64,000 bases of DNA from JACMLD01 sp047602295 (GTDB lineage: Bacteria; Bacteroidota; Bacteroidia; Chitinophagales; Chitinophagaceae), in NCBI GenBank assembly GCA_047602295.1, contig JASGHP010000001.1, positions 3,720,001-3,784,000 of the forward strand. Reading direction: 5' to 3'. The translations under genes and the position numbers were made by a program. Positions 25,127 to 33,654 of the stretch are shown piece by piece. Numbering within the stretch: position 1 is the first letter of the stretch; the number at the start of each line of letters is the position of its first letter. Under the pieces are notes generated by a model. The model had not been told where the DNA came from and searched no databases. It saw only the letters and a list, made by a program, of their open reading frames with translations.

Positions 25127-26458
25127 ATGTATGCAATCATAGACATAGAAACTACTGGCGGGCATGCAACGGCGCATGGCATTACAGAGGTTGCAATCAT
25201 TCTGCATAATGGGCGGGAAATAGAAGGAAAGTTTCAGACATTAATTAATCCCCGGGTAAGCATTCCCAGACATATTACTGCGCTTACCGGCATCAGCAAT
25301 GAAATGGTGTACGATGCTCCTGTCTTTGAAGATGTGGCAGAGAAATTATTCAACCTTCTATCAACAAGAATATTTGTTGCGCACAATGTAAACTTCGATT
25401 ATTCATTCATCCGTCATCACTTGCAGGAAGCCGGTTATCATTTAAATACCCGTAAGCTTTGTACGGTAAGGATGGCCCGTAAAATAATACCGGGCTTCAC
25501 TAGTTATAGCCTGGGCAATCTTTGCAGGGACTTAAATATCGGTATTACCAATCGCCACCGTGCCATGGGCGATGCGTTGGCTACAGTGGAGTTATTCGAA
25601 ATATTGCTGCAACGAGATAGTAGTGGGGTAGTTGCCGGGATGCTGAAAGGTAGAAACAAAGAGCAATATTTGCCCATGCATTTGCCGGCTCCCGAGATAG
25701 AAGGTTTGCCGCGAACGCCGGGTGTATATTATTTCTACAACCAGAAAAAGAAGATCGTTTACGTTGGTAAAGCGGTAGATCTGCAACAAAGGGTGAAAAG
25801 CCATTTTAGCAATAACGATGGCAGCAAACGTAAGCAGGAATTTCTGCGCAATATCCATAGCGTTTCTTACAAAATATGCAGCAGCGAACTGGCAGCACTG
25901 ATATTGGAGAGCACAGAAATACGCAGGCTATGGCCTCAATACAACCGCAGCCAGAAAAAATATCATCATGAGTATGGATTGTACACCTACGAAGATCGTA
26001 ACGGCTACCTGCGGCTTTTTATAGAGAAAAAGAAAAAGCATTTGGCGCCGGTATATACTTTCAACCTGTTGCACGAGGGGCAGGTAATGCTGAAAAAGAT
26101 GATTGCGGAATTTGAGTTGAATGAATCTTTATGCTTCGTAACCAGCCAGTCTGTTGAAACGCATACAGACGAGGCGATGGGCTATAATCTGAAAGTAAAA
26201 AAGGCAATTGCAGCTTTACAAGATCAACTACCCAGCTTTTTATTAACCGACGGAGAAACTGAAACGCCCAGTTATTTCTTAATGGAACAAGGAAGATTTG
26301 TAGGAATGGGACCATTGCCCAAAGAAAGTATTCATCAAAATATAGACGCCATCAAAAACCAGCTTCCGGTTTATCCAGACAACGATTACATCAGGGGATT
26401 GCTGTACCAGTTTGCAGAGAAGTATCCGGAAAAGAAAATAAGAATTTTGTCCCAATAA
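25127..26458 (+). CDS. DnaQ-like exonuclease fused to a GIY-YIG (UvrC/Cho-type) nuclease domain
   Basis: A 443-residue two-domain nuclease. Residues 1-165 are a DEDDh 3'-5' exonuclease of the Pol III epsilon type: DIETTGG (6-12), NVNFDYSF with Asp 91, and HRAMGDALAT as the Exo III motif. Residues about 195-280 form a GIY-YIG domain (GVYYFYNQKKKIVYVGKA, then R and the ESTEIRRLWPQYN segment with the metal Glu). This fusion is known in several phyla and is annotated as an epsilon subunit-like or Cho-like repair protein. ATG at 25127 matches the domain start; the longer frame from 25007 overlaps repeat-like sequence. The last codons form one arm of a 13-bp inverted repeat. Confidence 0.9.
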   Translation: MYAIIDIETTGGHATAHGITEVAIILHNGREIEGKFQTLINPRVSIPRHITALTGISNEMVYDAPVFEDVAEKLFNLLSTRIFVAHNVNFDYSFIRHHLQEAGYHLNTRKLCTVRMARKIIPGFTSYSLGNLCRDLNIGITNRHRAMGDALATVELFEILLQRDSSGVVAGMLKGRNKEQYLPMHLPAPEIEGLPRTPGVYYFYNQKKKIVYVGKAVDLQQRVKSHFSNNDGSKRKQEFLRNIHSVSYKICSSELAALILESTEIRRLWPQYNRSQKKYHHEYGLYTYEDRNGYLRLFIEKKKKHLAPVYTFNLLHEGQVMLKKMIAEFELNESLCFVTSQSVETHTDEAMGYNLKVKKAIAALQDQLPSFLLTDGETETPSYFLMEQGRFVGMGPLPKESIHQNIDAIKNQLPVYPDNDYIRGLLYQFAEKYPEKKIRILSQ

Positions 26459-26496
26459 TAGCGTAATAAATCAGCTGGCAATCGGGACAAAATTCT
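26441..26496 (+). terminator. Inverted repeat overlapping the end of the DnaQ/GIY-YIG gene
   Basis: AGAATTTTGTCCC inside the last codons (26441-26453) and its exact complement GGGACAAAATTCT (26484-26496) could form a 13-bp stem with a 30-base loop. No T tract follows, so it may instead protect the mRNA end. Confidence 0.5.
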
Positions 26497-26550
26497 AATG
26501 AGTTAACCTTAAGGGGTTAAGAGGTAGCTTAAGAAAGGCCGAGTAAAAGT

Positions 26551-26652
26551 TTAATTCCAGGCCATAAATGTTACAGTGGCGATAATTGCGTACAAAACGA
26601 TTACGATCAGAGCAATTTTGAATCCGCTGTTGTGTGACAAGTCAAGTTTCAT
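26551..26652 (-). CDS. 33-residue single-pass membrane micro-protein
   Basis: The 467-base gap between two plus-strand genes contains a minus-strand frame with ATG at 26650-26652 and TAA at 26551-26553. It starts MKLDLSHNSGFKI and continues as one membrane segment (ALIVIVLYAIIATVTFMA), ending WN. A charged N-terminus followed by a single transmembrane helix is typical of real bacterial micro-proteins. An A-rich stretch precedes the ATG; no strong Shine-Dalgarno is seen. No family is recognised and coding status is inferred. Confidence 0.5.
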   Translation of the reverse strand: MKLDLSHNSGFKIALIVIVLYAIIATVTFMAWN

Positions 26653-26925
26653 AATTTTAATTTTTTAGCATGAACCAAATAAAATAGGGACCAGGACTAC
26701 GGTTTAGTCTTCAGAGGGGATTCGGTCAAACGGAGCGGTCTTTCTTAGAGGTGGGATTTAGTAACCGGTTATGCCTTACGAAATTATATATAGCTAATCT
26801 GTTGGTAATACGAAAGTACCCACTTTCTAGTGTTGTTGCAAGTTTTTAGGGCAGGATTTTTTATAAACGCCTGTTAAACCCGAAATATTGTTATTTTGAG
26901 GCATATTAAGTAAAGGAATTCATTT

Positions 26926-27657
26926 ATGGAAAGACAACTCAGCTCCTGGTATAGCCCCTCACTGAACAAAGAAATGCCCATTGCTGTGTACGGACACTAT
27001 GGCTTTGCGTTGTTAATGATACCCACTGCCGCCGCAGATTATCTTGAGTATGAGCGTTTTCAGTTAATGGATCACATAGCGCCTTTTATAGAAGCTGGTA
27101 AGGTGAAAGTTTATTCTATTAACAGCATCAACACAGAAAGCTGGATGAATAATGACATGGACCCTTATCATAAGGCCGTACGCCAAAACCAGTTTAATAA
27201 TTATGTCTATAATGAGGTAGTGCCTTTTATCCGTAACAGCACTAGTTGGGAGACGCCGATTATAACCTGCGGAGCATCGTTTGGGGCATTGCACAGTGCC
27301 AACCTGTTTTTTAAACGACCAGATATCATTAACGGATGCCTGGCCATGAGCGGCGTGTACGACCTGACTGAATACACTAAAGGCTATTTTAATGATGATG
27401 TATATTTCAACAGCCCGATTCATTATATCCCTAATCTGACTGACCATAACATCCTGGAACAAATCAGGCGCAGCCATCATATTCACATTCTCACCGGCAG
27501 CGGTGACCATGAAGATCCTGAAGCCAACAGAAGATTTGGAGGTGTTCTCTATAATAAAGGCATCAATTATGAATTAGATATCTGGGGACATGAATGGCGC
27601 CACGACTGGCCAACCTGGAGAGCGATGTTGCCGCATTATTTAGGAACGCGATTCTAA
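26926..27657 (+). CDS. Alpha/beta-hydrolase, putative esterase (esterase D-like)
   Basis: A 243-residue cytoplasmic protein of the putative esterase family. The nucleophile elbow is GASFG with Ser 118, an Asp is likely within LTGSGDHEDPEANR, and the catalytic His in WGHEWRHDWPTWR. The N-terminus SSWYSPSLNKEMPIAVYGH is typical of such esterases. The substrate is unknown. The stop is followed at once by a GTGGAAATGT-type repeat and then by an inverted CTGAACC...GGATT element. Confidence 0.85.
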   Translation: MERQLSSWYSPSLNKEMPIAVYGHYGFALLMIPTAAADYLEYERFQLMDHIAPFIEAGKVKVYSINSINTESWMNNDMDPYHKAVRQNQFNNYVYNEVVPFIRNSTSWETPIITCGASFGALHSANLFFKRPDIINGCLAMSGVYDLTEYTKGYFNDDVYFNSPIHYIPNLTDHNILEQIRRSHHIHILTGSGDHEDPEANRRFGGVLYNKGINYELDIWGHEWRHDWPTWRAMLPHYLGTRF

Positions 27658-27660
27658 AAA

Positions 27661-27790
27661 AATGTGGAAGCGTGGAAATGTAACTGTCTGAACCGTGATT
27701 AAAGGATTTAAAGATTATAGGATTGATTGCTTCGGATGTAACTATCCTGTTAATCCCTTAATCCTATAAATCCTGATTCAGACATTTATC
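27661..27790 (+). repeat. 3'-end repeats between the esterase gene and folC
   Basis: AATGTGGAAGCGTGGAAATG follows the esterase stop. After it come two inverted variants of a TGTCTGAACC..GATTAAAGGATT element (27688-27723 and 27753-27786), a class seen again at 44087-44123. Confidence 0.6.
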
Positions 27791-27816
27791 GAAGCAAAAG
27801 AACTAGCAGCTTGAAG

Positions 27817-29115
27817 CTAATAGCTTGCGGCTTCAACTTCCCCCACCACAAACACACTTCCGCATACCAACACCAGGTCTTGTTTTTTTGCATGCAGTAA
27901 AGCTGCTTTCACGGCTGTGCTTACAGAAGAATAATGTTGTCCATTAAGCCCAGCGGCCTTTGCTTGTGTTGCTAACTGATCTTCGGGTAATGCACGTGGT
28001 ATTTGCGCACGGGTAAAATAATATTGAGCTTGTTTGGGCAGCAGCGCCAATACTTTGTCAATTTCTTTGTCTTTTACCAGGCCAATTACAATATGCAGGT
28101 CTTCATGATCTGTAATTTCTATCTGCTCTACAATTTGCTTGATGCCATCTTCATTGTGCCCCACGTCTAATACTAATAAAGGATCACGTTGCACAATCTC
28201 CCAACGACCATGAAAGCCAGTAATCTTTTTGGTATGACGCAATCCTTTTTGCACAGCAGTTTCAGAGATCTGCCACCCGTCTTTTTGTAATTTTTTGATG
28301 GAGGAAAGAACTGTCAGAACATTTTTAAGCTGATAAACTCCCTGCAAGTCCAGTTCATAGTCCACACGTTCATCATTATCGCGTGAGGCAACTGTTACTT
28401 GCAGAAAATATGGCTGTTCGTGCCAATCGCTCACGTATAAGTGATCTGTGGCAATGGTTAAGGGTGCATTTTCTTTACCAGCTTTTTCTTCAAACACAGG
28501 CTTGGTTTCAGGAAGTGTTTCGCCTACTATAACGGGTACACCTGGTTTTATAATACCTGCTTTTTCATACGCAATTTTTTCCAGCGTATTGCCCAGCATG
28601 TTCATATGGTCCCAGCCAATGTTGGTGATAATGGAAAGCAACGGCGTAATAACGTTGGTACTATCCAACCTTCCGCCCAGCCCTACCTCTATAACGGCTA
28701 TGTCTACCTGCTCCTGTACAAAATAATCAAAAGCCATGGCTACGGTTATCTCAAAAAAAGAAGGAGAGATGGCTGCAATCTGTGGTTGAATGCGGTCTAC
28801 AAAATCAACCACAAAATCTTCTTTTACCATTTCGCCATCTACTTTAATGCGTTCTCTGAAATCTTTCAGGTGAGGCGAAGTGTATAATCCGGTCTTATAA
28901 CCAGCCGACTGCAGCACAGCAGCCAGCATATGACTGGTTGAGCCTTTTCCGTTTGTACCGGCTACATGCAGGCATTTCAGTTTTTTATGCGGATTGTCCA
29001 ATGCTTCACAAAGAGCGATGGTATTGGTAAGGTCTTCTTTAAATGCGGCCGCTCCAATGCGGCTATACATGGGCAATTGGGTGAAAAGATAATCCAGGGT
29101 TTGTTCGTAATTCAT
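27817..29115 (-). CDS. folC: Bifunctional folylpolyglutamate synthase / dihydrofolate synthase
   Basis: A Mur-ligase-like enzyme of 432 residues that adds glutamate to dihydropteroate and folates (EC 6.3.2.12 and 6.3.2.17). The P-loop HVAGTNGKGSTSHML is at residues 50-64, followed by SPHLKDFRERI and the Mg-binding IEVGLGGRLDSTN; DVGHNEDGI begins the C-terminal ligase domain. The last codons (..AASY, stop TAG) are made of the AGCTATTAGC repeat class that continues downstream. A TATCTTTG box lies at 29123-29130, 8 bases before the start, too close for certainty. Confidence 0.95.
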   Translation of the reverse strand: MNYEQTLDYLFTQLPMYSRIGAAAFKEDLTNTIALCEALDNPHKKLKCLHVAGTNGKGSTSHMLAAVLQSAGYKTGLYTSPHLKDFRERIKVDGEMVKEDFVVDFVDRIQPQIAAISPSFFEITVAMAFDYFVQEQVDIAVIEVGLGGRLDSTNVITPLLSIITNIGWDHMNMLGNTLEKIAYEKAGIIKPGVPVIVGETLPETKPVFEEKAGKENAPLTIATDHLYVSDWHEQPYFLQVTVASRDNDERVDYELDLQGVYQLKNVLTVLSSIKKLQKDGWQISETAVQKGLRHTKKITGFHGRWEIVQRDPLLVLDVGHNEDGIKQIVEQIEITDHEDLHIVIGLVKDKEIDKVLALLPKQAQYYFTRAQIPRALPEDQLATQAKAAGLNGQHYSSVSTAVKAALLHAKKQDLVLVCGSVFVVGEVEAASY

Positions 29116-29196
29116 TGCGCAACAAAGATAGAAAGAATGACAAATCAGTTTGAAGTATGCACATAAAAAATAACTTTTGAAATCTTCAATTATGAT

Positions 29197-29204
29197 TAGG
29201 TTTG
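29197..29204 (+). promoter_or_regulatory. Putative -7 box very close to the 29211 start
   Basis: TAGGTTTG fits TAnnTTTG, with TTTG 17 bases further upstream at 29176-29179. The ATG at 29211 is only 6 bases beyond the box, so transcription from here would give a nearly leaderless mRNA. Confidence 0.3.
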
Positions 29205-29210
29205 TTGCCT

Positions 29211-29966
29211 ATGAAATTTATCTACTGCTTCGTATTGCTGTGCTGCAACTGCTCTTTTGCACAATCAGACACCTCTTATGTTTACCTGTTAAAGGGTGGA
29301 GGAGAAACTTCCAAAGACAGTGCTTATACGGTTGTAAAGTTTTACAAATTAAACAATGCATGGCATGGCAAAGAAACCTATGTAAAAAATGGTGTTGTAA
29401 GATCGGATGGTGAATATGCCGAGAATAATCTTAAAGCACCATTGGGAACTTTCAATAATTACACAGAAGCAGGCAAGCTTGATTACACTGCTTCCTATAA
29501 CAATGGCAAGCCTTTAGAGGTGACTTATTTTTATAAAAATGGCAACAAGAAATCCTGGATGAATTTTGATGAAAAAGGTGTAAAAGACCAAAAAGGCTGG
29601 GATGAAACCGGGAAAGAAATCAAAAACTTTATAGTACGAAGACCGGCCGCTTTTAAGGGTGGAGAAGAAGGATGGATCAAATACCTGAAGAAAAACCTGA
29701 ATGGCAATATTGCTACGGATGCAGGCGCCCCGGTAGGTCAATACCATGTAGATCTTCTATTTAAAATAGACCCTCAGGGTAATACAAGCAATATTAAAGT
29801 ACTGTCTGCACCTGCCAAATGCAGGCCTTGCGCCGGTGAAGCAGTAAGAGTAATACAGGAAAGCCGCGAATGGCAACCTGCTATATTTCAAAATGAACAG
29901 GTTGATTTCTATTTAAGGCAACGCATTACGTTTGTGGTGGAGGAAGAGAAAAAGAAAAAGGGGTAA
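29211..29966 (+). CDS. Exported protein with MORN-like repeats and a TonB C-terminal domain
   Basis: The 251-residue product has a signal peptide (MKFIYCFVLLCCNCSFAQ). Residues about 45-140 contain repeated 'NG...Y..NG' strands of the YwqK/MORN-2 kind (YNNGKPLEVTYFYKNGNKKSW). The last 90 residues form a TonB C-terminal-like domain (YHVDLLFKIDPQGNTSNIKV, then AVRVIQESREWQPA). It lacks the TonB membrane anchor and Pro-rich linker, so it may be a soluble periplasmic relative. ATG at 29211 is preferred to TTG at 29202. Confidence 0.75.
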   Translation: MKFIYCFVLLCCNCSFAQSDTSYVYLLKGGGETSKDSAYTVVKFYKLNNAWHGKETYVKNGVVRSDGEYAENNLKAPLGTFNNYTEAGKLDYTASYNNGKPLEVTYFYKNGNKKSWMNFDEKGVKDQKGWDETGKEIKNFIVRRPAAFKGGEEGWIKYLKKNLNGNIATDAGAPVGQYHVDLLFKIDPQGNTSNIKVLSAPAKCRPCAGEAVRVIQESREWQPAIFQNEQVDFYLRQRITFVVEEEKKKKG

Positions 29967-29983
29967 TAAAAGCATTAACAAGA

Positions 29984-30526
29984 ATGAGCAGGTACCTTGG
30001 GATTTTCTTAATTGTAGTTGCATTCATTGGCGAATTGTTCTTTCGTCATTACAGAGGCGAAATAATCGCCTACCCATTTTTATGGCGTATCGGGTTTATT
30101 ATTGTGGGTTTGATAGGCGTTGGTTTAATAGCATTTCCATCATTAAGCGGCCTTTCAAAAAAAGAAGTAGCTTACCAGGATTTCTTACAAGAAATGAAAA
30201 GCAATGCCAGGAAAATAGAACTGGATATTGACAAATGCGAAATCAAAAGCGGTTCATACACACAACAGGTTGACGATCCTGAAATAAGTACGCTGCATCT
30301 TTTGCTTCCGCGTACTGTTAGTATGTATATGATGGAGTCAACAAAGACAGAAAGAATCGTTCAGTCTTATCTTATCTATATAGAAGAAATTGCTGCAGAA
30401 AGAAGAAGGTATATCAGCCATCCATTTCCTGTGGACGAGACTACACTTAAATATTATATTATAACTAAAGAAGTAAACCTGTATGTTGACAGGTTTGACG
30501 GTAGAAAATACCTCTTTGGAGCTTAA
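29984..30526 (+). CDS. Hypothetical membrane protein
   Basis: A 180-residue protein with two N-terminal membrane segments (residues 4-20 and about 33-55, FIIVGLIGVGLIAFPSLSG) and a 120-residue cytoplasmic or periplasmic domain of unknown family. It lies 17 bases after the TonB_C protein gene, so the two are likely co-transcribed. It converges with the TonB-like gene at 30542 with only 15 bases between the stops. Confidence 0.65.
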   Translation: MSRYLGIFLIVVAFIGELFFRHYRGEIIAYPFLWRIGFIIVGLIGVGLIAFPSLSGLSKKEVAYQDFLQEMKSNARKIELDIDKCEIKSGSYTQQVDDPEISTLHLLLPRTVSMYMMESTKTERIVQSYLIYIEEIAAERRRYISHPFPVDETTLKYYIITKEVNLYVDRFDGRKYLFGA

Positions 30527-30541
30527 AGAAAACTTTCCGAA

Positions 30542-31432
30542 TTAATTATTGATTTTAAAATTAATAATCACCGTACCGGTTTGTTCATCATCGCCATTGG
30601 GTGCTGCGTTGAATTTAGATTTTCTTACCACTTCAAGCGCTTTGTCTTTATAAGAACCAGATGATGTAGTGGAACCTCTTGGCTGATAAGATGCACTAAT
30701 TACATTTCCGTTTTTATCAATTCTTACATCTACGGCAACTTTTTCATTGGTATCAAAATCTCCCTGGTAAGTATAGACGCTGGTAAATCTTCTGCCTTCA
30801 AGTCCTCTTGCTATACTAACACCAGAGTTTCCATGTCCGCCTCCAGTATAATTTTTACTGTTAGGATCTCCGCCCGGTCTTCCCTGATCTCCCTTGCCAC
30901 CAGCTATGCCTTCACTACCGCCTTTTTTATAACTATCTGCTTCATTGCCGCCCGTACCCGTACCATTTACGCCTTTAAATACAGCTTTGGCCACTGGTGG
31001 TTTGGGCGTTGGAGGTGCAGGTTCAACAGCTTTAGGCACAGTTTTCTTTACCTCTGTTTTTTCCGCCACTTTAGTAGCTTCGGGTTTTACAATTGGTGGC
31101 TTTTTTACTTCAGGAGCATCTTCGTCTTTATCGTTCGAAAGCGGATCTTTTACATCTTCTTTTTGTGTTTCAGCTTGTCGCGGAGGCGTGTATTGTTGCT
31201 GCTCTTGTGGTGCAGGCTTGCCCGGCTCAAAAGGTTGATCATTGCCTAAACCTGCATCACTATTGCCAAGGTTTACTTCCATGCCTTCTTCTGGTAAAGG
31301 TTGCGGAATGGTTGGCGTTGTCCATCCTATTAAAAAAAGCAGCAGAAAGATAAGCGCCAGTATTACCAAAGTAATAGTGCCAGCCTTCATATTTTTTTTC
31401 TGCTCAAAATCTGTATCAAGCGTATTTGCCAT
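30542..31432 (-). CDS. TonB-like energy transducer
   Basis: A 296-residue protein with TonB architecture: a short cytoplasmic N-terminus, one membrane anchor at residues 18-40 (TITLVILALIFLLLFLIGW), a long periplasmic linker rich in Pro, Lys and Gly (residues 45-200), and a C-terminal domain with VDVRIDKNGNVISASYQPRG and VRKSKFNAAP..GTVIINFKI. Such proteins couple the ExbB/ExbD proton gradient to outer-membrane receptors. No exbB or exbD lies in the window. The glycine-rich part (GTGTGGNEAD..GGGHGNSG) is longer than usual. Confidence 0.85.
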   Translation of the reverse strand: MANTLDTDFEQKKNMKAGTITLVILALIFLLLFLIGWTTPTIPQPLPEEGMEVNLGNSDAGLGNDQPFEPGKPAPQEQQQYTPPRQAETQKEDVKDPLSNDKDEDAPEVKKPPIVKPEATKVAEKTEVKKTVPKAVEPAPPTPKPPVAKAVFKGVNGTGTGGNEADSYKKGGSEGIAGGKGDQGRPGGDPNSKNYTGGGHGNSGVSIARGLEGRRFTSVYTYQGDFDTNEKVAVDVRIDKNGNVISASYQPRGSTTSSGSYKDKALEVVRKSKFNAAPNGDDEQTGTVIINFKINN

Positions 31433-31670
31433 AGCAAGGGGGTTAGTGTGGTAAAGTTACACTGTTTGTTGATAACGATGCAAGTATAGTGCTAATTACA
31501 CAGGTGGTGTACAGGATTCTGTTAAAATTTAATACTATGATTTATAGGATTAACAAATGGGCAGGATTCTTATGTATAGGAAAGTAGGAGATGAGATTAG
31601 TTTGAGAGATTTTTTATCATTATTAATCATAAGAATTATGATAATCTGCGGTCTATTACCAACGCAAACG

Positions 31671-31708
31671 CATTTTCACATTTGCCACATCTCCACATTT
31701 TCACATTC
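31671..31708 (-). repeat. GTGGAAATGTG-class repeat at the purE 3' end
   Basis: The minus strand reads GAATGTGAAAATGTGGAGAT directly after the purE stop and ends AATGCGTTTGCGTTGG, the terminal motif shared with the ABC-transporter copy. Confidence 0.65.
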
Positions 31709-32230
31709 TTATAGTTTATTATCAAACCCATTTGCCCAACCGCTGTCTTGCAGTTTTGCTACTTTGGTAAGCACTTCCTGTTCCAGTTGTTTTTTGTAGG
31801 CTATTACTTTATCGGAAACTGTATTGTCGAAAGCGCCAATGATAGAAGCGGCCAATATACCCGCATTTTTTGCTCCATTTAAAGCTACGGTAGCAACGGG
31901 TATTCCATTGGGCATCTGCAAGATAGACAACACAGAATCCCATCCATCTATTGAGTTAGACGATTTGATAGGTACACCAATTACCGGCAGACTGGTAAGT
32001 GATGCCACCATGCCCGGCAAATGAGCAGCGCCGCCTGCACCGGCAATAATCACTTTCAATCCCCTGTCTTTAGCCGCTTGCGCATAGCTAACCATGCGCA
32101 GAGGTGTACGATGCGCAGACACCACCGTAAGTTCATAAGCAACGCCGAGTTCTTTTAAAATATCTGCTGCCGCCTGCATTACGTTCAGATCGCTGTCGCT
32201 GCCCATGATGATGCCCGCCTGTGGTGCCAT
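31709..32230 (-). CDS. purE: 5-(carboxyamino)imidazole ribonucleotide mutase
   Basis: Class I PurE (EC 5.4.99.18) moves the carboxylate of N5-CAIR to C4, giving CAIR in purine synthesis. The 173-residue length is normal. The motifs MGSDSDLNVM (residues 9-18), VVSAHRTPLRM and AGAGGAAHLPGM are intact. The substrate is supplied by PurK, encoded 6 kb away on the same strand at 38112-39251 with an RND efflux operon between. The stop codon abuts a GTGGAAATGTG-class repeat. Confidence 0.96.
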   Translation of the reverse strand: MAPQAGIIMGSDSDLNVMQAAADILKELGVAYELTVVSAHRTPLRMVSYAQAAKDRGLKVIIAGAGGAAHLPGMVASLTSLPVIGVPIKSSNSIDGWDSVLSILQMPNGIPVATVALNGAKNAGILAASIIGAFDNTVSDKVIAYKKQLEQEVLTKVAKLQDSGWANGFDNKL

Positions 32231-32465
32231 ACAATTTGTTTAAGGCGCAAAGAAAACACAAAAAAAGCAGACTGGATATTTCAATGGTGGGTTATATCAA
32301 AAAGCAAAGCCGTTTTGTAAATATTTCAATTGCTTAACAAATGAACTTTGTTTTAGAGACTTCGCAGCTAATTAATCGCTTTTTAATCAATCTTACTCTG
32401 GTATAATAGGGGTTTTCTAGATTGTAGGGGCATTTCTCTCTATATTTGGTTTTTCATCATAACTA

Positions 32466-32474
32466 TAACTTTTG
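32466..32474 (+). promoter_or_regulatory. Putative -7 region of the RND efflux operon
   Basis: TAACTTTTG resembles TAnnTTTG with one extra base, and TTTG at 32445-32448 lies 17 bases upstream. The ATG at 32486 is 11 bases further, again implying a very short leader. Confidence 0.3.
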
Positions 32475-32485
32475 CTTAGAGAAGT

Positions 32486-33565
32486 ATGCTTTATAAAAGT
32501 TTGCAAGTAAAAATCAACCCTCATTGTTTTTTTGTCTTTGTTGTTTTAAGTATTGTTGCATGTAAAGGTAAACCGGAGCTCACCAAGCCAAAAGAATCGC
32601 CACCCACTGTGGTAGATGTTATTGTTGCTTCTCCGCAGGGTATTACCAACACAGTTGAAGCCAATGGTACCGTAGTAGCCAATGAATATGTGGAACTACA
32701 CCCGGAAGTAAGCGGCCGCATTACATATCTTAATGTTCCCGAAGGACATAATATTGCACAAGGCACCGTAATAGCCCGCATATACGATGCAGATTTGCAG
32801 GCGCAGATAGCCAAAAGCAAAGTGCTGCTGGACATGGCGGAAAAAACTGAAGACCGCTATAAAAAGCTATTGGCCGTAAATGGCCTTAACCAGGCTGATT
32901 ATGATAATGCGCTTAACCAGGTAAACAGCCTGAAAGCGGATATCAATTATACACAAACGCTGATTAATAAAACCGTTATTAAAGCTCCTTTCAGCGGCAT
33001 AGTTGGTTTGCGCCAGGTAAGCCCTGGTGCATTTGTAACTGCTGCCAGTATTATTGCTACCATACAGCAAGTGCAAAAAGTAAAAATTGATTTCACCCTT
33101 CCAGAAGAATATAGCAATATAATTAAGAAAGGCAACCTGGTAGATGTGGAAGTGGATGCAGCACAGCACACCCGAAAAAAAGCTTTGATAATTGCTACCG
33201 AACCAACTGTAAACCTTACTACCCGCAACCTGAAAGTGCGTGCCGTATTGCAAGGTGGAAGTGCAAACCCGGGTGCTTTTGTAAAAGTGTTTGTAGATGC
33301 AGGCGGTAATAAAAAAGCAGTGATGATTCCTACCAACTCCATTATACCAGACGATAAAAACAGCCAGGTGATTTTGGTTAAGAGCGGAAAAGCTGCTTTT
33401 GTAAATGTAACCACAGGTGTGCGTGAAAGCAATAATGTGGAAATACTCAGTGGCATACAACCCGGAGATAGCGTGGTAGTTACCGGTGTATTGTTTGCAC
33501 GTCCTAAAGCACCTTTAAAAGTAAGAGGTGTTAAAACGCTTGAGCAATTATCAAAAACACAATAA
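32486..33565 (+). CDS. RND efflux periplasmic adaptor lipoprotein (HlyD/MexA family)
   Basis: A 359-residue membrane-fusion protein. The N-terminus has a lipobox (VLSIVACKG, Cys 26), so it is probably anchored in the inner membrane facing the periplasm. The barrel-sandwich halves VVANEYVELHPEVSGRITYL and KTVIKAPFSGIVGLRQVSPG flank a short alpha-hairpin, and a beta-barrel domain follows. It is the first gene of a tripartite pump operon with the RND permease at 33655 and the TolC-like gene at 36736. The exported compound cannot be told; no regulator is adjacent. Confidence 0.92.
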   Translation: MLYKSLQVKINPHCFFVFVVLSIVACKGKPELTKPKESPPTVVDVIVASPQGITNTVEANGTVVANEYVELHPEVSGRITYLNVPEGHNIAQGTVIARIYDADLQAQIAKSKVLLDMAEKTEDRYKKLLAVNGLNQADYDNALNQVNSLKADINYTQTLINKTVIKAPFSGIVGLRQVSPGAFVTAASIIATIQQVQKVKIDFTLPEEYSNIIKKGNLVDVEVDAAQHTRKKALIIATEPTVNLTTRNLKVRAVLQGGSANPGAFVKVFVDAGGNKKAVMIPTNSIIPDDKNSQVILVKSGKAAFVNVTTGVRESNNVEILSGIQPGDSVVVTGVLFARPKAPLKVRGVKTLEQLSKTQ

Positions 33566-33654
33566 ACAAGATCTGGATATTGCTTCTTGCAAACGCTGCA
33601 AAAGCATTGGCCAACCAGTAAAGCGTTCATAACAAATCAGCCAGTTTACCCAGT

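Noticed and set aside
32867..33630. Two long minus-strand frames across the efflux adaptor gene
   Set aside because: Antisense shadows of a clearly homologous HlyD-type adaptor.
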